Below, in pieces: positions 7,551 through 12,407 of a DNA stretch of 12,407 nucleotides. Source of the DNA: Candidatus Altimarinota bacterium. Its GTDB lineage: Bacteria; Patescibacteriota; Gracilibacteria; BD1-5; UBA2023. Position numbers and translations under genes: made by a program. The stretch's first letter is position 1; each line of letters begins with the position of its first letter. The stretch spans positions 1-12,407 of the forward strand of contig DNKW01000076.1 in assembly GCA_003488655.1 (NCBI GenBank). Reading direction: 5' to 3'. The notes under the pieces are model-generated. The model worked only from the letters and a program-made list of their open reading frames with translations, was not told the origin of the DNA and made no database searches.

Positions 7551-7718
7551 GCCAAAATAGGGGGGGGTTGTCCGGTGTTTTGGCAAACATAAAAGGGATA
7601 GTCCACTCTATGTTCGCCAAAACATTGTATCTAATTCCTGAAAAGGAAGGAGATAGTCGAGATGGACTACCCCTTTATATTTTCAGAAATTAGATAAATT
7701 TAAATACAATATTTTGGC
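7551..7718. repeat. 168-bp block of nested inverted repeats with GCCAAAATA ends
   Basis: The block begins GCCAAAATA and ends TATTTTGGC. The motif GCCAAAA recurs four times in alternating orientation (7551, 7578-7584, 7616, 7712-7718). Two long hairpins share the third copy. One is 7576-7624 (TGTTTTGGCaAACATA against TATGTTcGCCAAAACA). The other is 7616-7718, whose arms start GCCAAAACATTGTAT and, on the reverse strand, GCCAAAATATTGTAT. Only one of them can form at a time. A further inverted pair, ATAAAAGGGATAGTCCA and TGGACTACCCCTTTAT, also crosses between them. A run of eight G (7560-7567) lies near the nuclease-proximal end. No ORF is present. It sits in the 5' region of the nuclease gene. 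Confidence 0.7.
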
Positions 7719-7756
7719 ACTTTCGATTATACCAATCTAGAAGAAAAAGCAAAAAG

Positions 7757-7785
7757 AAATCCTTATAAGTATTGCTTATAAGGAT
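7757..7785 (-). terminator. Rho-independent terminator of infB
   Basis: A perfect 12-bp stem (AATCCTTATAAG / CTTATAAGGATT) with a 5-nt loop. On the minus strand it is followed by TCTTTTTGCTTTTT. It lies about 145 bp past the infB stop, so the hairpin element at 7807-7927 would be transcribed in the infB 3' UTR. Confidence 0.8.
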
Positions 7786-7806
7786 TCTTATCTCACCAGA
7801 ACTCTC

Positions 7807-7927
7807 GGAACTTTCGCAAAAGCGAAGTAATTCGAGTGCAAATTGAGTATCGAAACGAGGCGTACGACTGTACGATGAGTGAGACACGGAAATTTAAGCT
7901 CGAAGAACGAGTTTTTCCGGAAATTCC
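7807..7927 (+). repeat. 121-bp hairpin element, copy 2, after infB
   Basis: Same core as copies 1 and 3: AAATTGAGTATCG...CGAGGCGTAC, a GACT loop, then GTACGATGAGTGAGACACGG and AAATTT. Tip CGTAC-GACT-GTACG. The outer arms GGAACTTTC.GCAAAAGC...TTCGAG (7807 on) and CTCGAA...GTTTTTCCGGAAATTCC (to 7927) are imperfectly complementary. The element ends 2 bp before the infB stop codon and lies antisense within the infB 3' UTR. Confidence 0.75.
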
Positions 7928-7929
7928 CC

Positions 7930-10380
7930 TTATTTCTTGATCACCGTCTTGTACATTTCAAGCACATCCCCCACTTCCGGTCTCACATCTCCCTTGTAGG
8001 ATATTCCACACTCATCTCCCGCTTCGACTTCATTGACGTCGAGGAGTCCTGATTTGAGGTTGGCAACTTCTCCGTTGGCGATCTTCTTACCATCTCGGAT
8101 GAGACGGATCTTCGCTCGGTTCTCGACTTTTCCGGTCTTAACTTCGAGTCCGACGATCATTTTGTCTTTTCCGGTATAGAATATAGCCTTCACCTTCGCA
8201 TCTCCGAGCTCGACATCCTCGTAACGGGTATCGACCATCCCTGTAATGATCGATTCCACTCGGTCAAGTACATGGTAGATAACCTTCTTGTCGATGAACT
8301 CGATCTTGGAATTGGCGAGGGTATTCTTGGCTCGCACCCCGACTCCGACGTTGTAGGCGATGAGGATCGCTTGGCTCGTACCCGCAAGTACGACATCGGA
8401 ATCATTCACATCTCCGACAGCGGAGTGGATGAAGGTCACGCGGGTTTCTCCTGTAGAGAGCTTGGAAAGGGCGTTCTTGAGAGCTTCCAAACTTCCATTG
8501 GATTCACACTTGAGTACCACTTTGAGTTGCTTGAGTCCTCCGGTTTTGAGTCGGTTGAGAAGGAGATCAAGGGAGGCTCCTTCGAAGTTATGGATACTTT
8601 TGGTGCTCTGAACGAGCTGGAATTCGTGTGCTTTTGCAGCAGCGGTGAGAGAATCGGGAACTACCTGGAGGATATCCCCTCCTCCGACCGTCTTGGACAT
8701 ACCGGAAACGAGCACGGGAACCGATGGTCCGGCGTGATCGACATTCTTTCCTTTGAAATCCCGAAGGAATCGGACACGCCCGCTTGCTGATCCGCAAGCC
8801 ACATAGTCTCCTTTCTTGATGGTTCCGGTATTCACGAGTACGGTTGCGAGAGGCCCGAGCTTCGCATCAAGATGCGATTCGATCACGGTAGCAATAGCGG
8901 GGCGATCTACGGTTGCCTTCAGATCCATCATCTCAGTAGAGAGGAGGATCATATCGAGGAGGTCTTCGATACCAAGTCCGGTATGAGCGGAAACTGGAAC
9001 GACGATAATATCTCCTCCCCATTTTTCCGGCTGCAATCCCTGTTCTGCAAGCTGTCCATATATGAGCTCGACATTGGCTCCCGGTTTGTCCATCTTATTG
9101 ACGGCGATAATCATGGGAACACCTGCTTCTTTGGCATGATTAATGGACTCAATGGTCTGAGGCTTCATACCCTCATCTCCCGCGATAACAATCACGGCAA
9201 GATCGGTAAGTTTCGCTCCGCGCGCTCGCATGATGGAAAAAGCTTCATGTCCCGGAGTATCAAGAAAGGTAATCTTCTTTCCATTTTTTTCCACCTGATA
9301 GGCTCCGATCTTCTGGGTAATACCTCCGGCTTCCCCTTTGGTAATCTCGGTATTTCGGATGTAGTCGAGAATAGAAGTCTTTCCGTGATCGACATGCCCC
9401 ATGACAGAGACGATCGGTGCCCGAGTAATCATCTTCGATACATCATCATTTTTCAGAAGCTCTTCGATATTTCCCTCCATAAGACTGGAAACGCTTGCCT
9501 TGGTGCTGATTTCTTTGATAATCTTGATTCCAAATATTTCCCCGATGAGAAAACAGGTATCGAAGTCGATCTTGGTATTGATAGTGACCATCATCCCGTT
9601 CTTCATAAGCTCGGTGATAATCTTCACGAGCGGAACCCCGATTTTCTCGGAGAATTCTTTTACGGTCAATACCTCTGGAATAGTAATCTCCTGTCCGGTC
9701 TTATCGGTCAGGGTCTGTTTAATTTCATCGATGTCTCGCTCTTTCTTTTCCGAAGTGGATGCCGCTTTCCCAGACCGACGGAATCCTCCATCATCTTCCG
9801 CATACCCTCGAGTCTTGAGCGTTTTTCTTCCTCCGTGTCTCTCACCGAAAGAAAATGGCGACTTTCCAGATCCTCCCTTGGTTTTATTCACCCCGAATAC
9901 TTTTTTCTGGGCACCTCCCGATTCTATAGAACGTGGAACAAACACAAAAGGTGTTTCATTTCCTTCCTTTTTTATAGGAGGAGCCTTGGTGGCAGGGGAA
10001 AAGGAAACTCGTGGAGTAAATGGGGTCTTTTTCTGTTCTTTTGGAGTATGGGAGAATGCATCTCTTGAAACAAACTTCGGAGCGTCAAAGGAAGACGGGG
10101 TTTTCACTTCTTGTTCCTCTTTTTTCTGGTCTTTTGGCGACCAAATAATAGCAACCGAGGATTTTTTCTCTTTCGTCGTCGCTGTTGTTTTCTGAACGGA
10201 ATCCTCTTTCGCTGTTTCTGTGGATATTGCCAATGTCTCTTTCACAGGAGCCTCTTCCACTTTTTTCGCTTTTACTTTCAATTTGAGTCATTTCTTTTTT
10301 GAAGCATCTTCTTCTATGGAGGCAGGAGTGGGAATATGAGCGTAATAGTCGTCGAAATTTGTAATAGTCTTGTCAGTCAT
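7930..10380 (-). CDS. infB: Translation initiation factor IF-2
   Basis: 816 residues. IF-2 is the GTPase that brings initiator tRNA to the 30S subunit and promotes subunit joining. About 230 low-complexity Lys/Glu/Ser/Pro-rich residues precede the IF2_N-type segment ([18 protein letters not shown]...). The G domain has GHVDHGKT (G1), GGITQKIG (G2; most IF-2 have His where Lys is seen), DTPGHEAF (G3), NKMD (G4) and SAHTG (G5). The beta-barrel domain II, domain III and the C-terminal fMet-tRNA-binding domain follow to the end. The true start is the ATG at 10380, giving MTDKTITNF...; one TGA (10288-10290) at codon 31 is Gly, so the standard code would begin the protein too late at an internal TTG (10281). 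Here infB stands alone, divergent from the 16S gene, and not in a nusA-infB-rbfA cluster. No Shine-Dalgarno is present. Confidence 0.97.
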
Positions 10381-10397
10381 TATGTTTAGAGGGGATA

Positions 10398-10425
10398 ATT
10401 ATATAAGAAGAGAATACGCAAACAA
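10398..10425 (-). promoter_or_regulatory. infB promoter
   Basis: On the minus strand TTGTTT (10420-10425) and TATAAT (10398-10403) are separated by 16 bp. Only 17 nt lie between the -10 box and the ATG, so the leader would be about 10 nt, too short for a normal Shine-Dalgarno. Confidence 0.55.
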
Positions 10426-10509
10426 CGGCTTTTTGTGGCAATTGTGGCTTATTTCTGTTTTTTGTTATGTGCTAATATAGGAAAGAGTATATGTTTTCGG
10501 TCTTCAAAG

Positions 10510-10578
10510 TCAAAAAACTTGTAAAAAATTTATAAAAAATACAAAATCTTTTGACTTTAAAGCGTTTTTCCATATAAA
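10510..10578 (+). promoter_or_regulatory. rRNA promoter with A/T-rich UP-like region
   Basis: TTGACT (10551-10556), a 16-bp spacer and TATAAA (10573-10578) point towards the 16S gene. The 40 bp upstream are almost pure A/T with phased A-runs (10513-10546), as in the UP elements that recruit the RNA polymerase alpha subunit at rRNA promoters. Transcription would begin near 10585, giving a leader of about 300 nt. Confidence 0.65.
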
Positions 10579-10584
10579 TCTCTG

Positions 10585-10757
10585 CACGTTTTCGGGAGGT
10601 ATCTATTGCCGACGGAAAATACATTAACCCGCTCCTTAACATCCCACCCACAAGAAGATGAAACTTCAAGTGGGGAAGTAAATAACCACGATACATAAAG
10701 TACCTGAACATGTACTCTAAATACTGTTCATTAGCCATATTTAAATATATGCTAGCA
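10585..10757 (+). other. 16S rRNA leader, no gene recognised
   Basis: This stretch lies between the proposed rRNA start site and the hairpin element before 16S. The only reading frame is on the opposite strand (ATG at 10738 to a stop at 10472, 88 residues). It shows no recognisable family and would run antisense through the rRNA promoter, so it is not called as a gene. No boxA-type antitermination sequence was identified with certainty. Confidence 0.4.
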
Positions 10758-10880
10758 AGTCTCTTTCGAAATGAGATGAGTTCGAGGAAAAGTTGAGCAT
10801 CGTAGTGAGTCGTACCGAAAGGTACGGTGAACGAGACGCGGAAACTTTGACGAAGAAATCGCTCATTCACGAAAGAGACT
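10758..10880 (+). repeat. 123-bp hairpin element, copy 3, abutting 16S rRNA
   Basis: The base of the hairpin is a perfect 11-bp match: AGTCTCTTTCG (10758-10768) with CGAAAGAGACT (10870-10880). Upper arms contain ATGAG/CTCAT and TTCG/CGAA pairs. The tip is CGTACC-GAAA-GGTACG, a GNRA tetraloop. The core TTGAGCATCGTAGTGAG and GTGAACGAGACGCGGAAA is shared with copies 1 and 2. It ends about 2 bp before the mature 16S 5' end inferred by homology. Confidence 0.8.
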
Positions 10881-10882
10881 AC

Positions 10883-12357
<1,475 letters not shown>

Positions 12358-12407
12358 TCGAACGGTTTATTTACTTCTCCATTGTTTTGTCTTCTGGTGG
12401 GTTGGAT

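Noticed and set aside
7551..7718. A CRISPR array
   Set aside because: The repeats are inverted, not regularly spaced direct repeats, and no cas-like gene is present.
7690..7887. 65-residue minus-strand frame
   Set aside because: It covers a terminator hairpin and half of the repeat element, and has no family resemblance.
8872..10068. 398-residue plus-strand frame opposite infB
   Set aside because: It is the antisense of a fully conserved IF-2, and its product is low-complexity without any domain.
12358..12407. A tRNA gene in the spacer after 16S
   Set aside because: Only 50 nt are visible and no T-loop or acceptor pairing could be seen.

Overview
The window comes from a bacterium that reads TGA as glycine (genetic code 25), the code known from Candidatus Absconditabacteria (SR1) and Candidatus Gracilibacteria in the Patescibacteria/CPR. 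This rests on conserved proteins. In the NOL1/NOP2/Sun methyltransferase, HflX, HicA, the SNase-fold nuclease and IF-2, TGA falls inside the frame, often where the family has glycine. I count 33 in-frame TGA codons in eight of the nine protein genes. True stops are TAA or TAG. Under the standard code most genes look like fragments, and one 294-residue membrane protein disappears completely. A divergent, CPR-like 16S rRNA gene at the right end agrees with this. I cannot choose between SR1 and Gracilibacteria without a tree.

Layout, left to right: the 3' end of an RNA m5C methyltransferase (+, 1-471); a polytopic membrane protein of unknown function (+, 538-1422); convergent to it, a membrane-anchored PEGA-domain protein (-, 1441-2721) and a processive-type family-2 glycosyltransferase (-, 2982-4460), separated by a 163-bp palindromic repeat; a divergent control region; GTPase hflX (+, 4740-5963); a hicB-hicA toxin-antitoxin pair (-, 6007-6430); a secreted SNase-fold nuclease with a C-terminal excalibur domain (-, 6621-7523); a block of nested inverted repeats; infB (-, 7930-10380); and the 16S rRNA gene (+, 10883-12357) behind a strong promoter. 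hflX, infB, 16S and the methyltransferase are core translation functions. The GT2, PEGA protein, nuclease and hicAB are accessory cell-surface, secretion and mobile-type genes set between them.

The most unusual content is repetitive. A family of about 121-bp hairpin elements occurs three times in the same orientation: inside hflX, in the 3' region of infB, and ending about 2 bp before the 16S gene. The core of about 60 nt is shared. The outer arms differ between copies yet remain self-complementary in each. The hflX copy is open in frame only if TGA is Gly, and it adds about 44 residues between the switch I (G2) region and the G3 motif, much like the Rickettsia palindromic elements that insert in frame into protein genes. 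In addition, hicAB lies between the real hflX 3' end and a decayed second copy of that end, which looks like the scar of an insertion.

No protein gene start in the window has a clear Shine-Dalgarno sequence. Several -10 boxes sit only 10-29 nt before the start codon, and the 16S 3' tail reads AUCUCC instead of ACCUCC. The 16S decoding region shows paired changes (921/1396 and 1409/1491) that keep base pairing.
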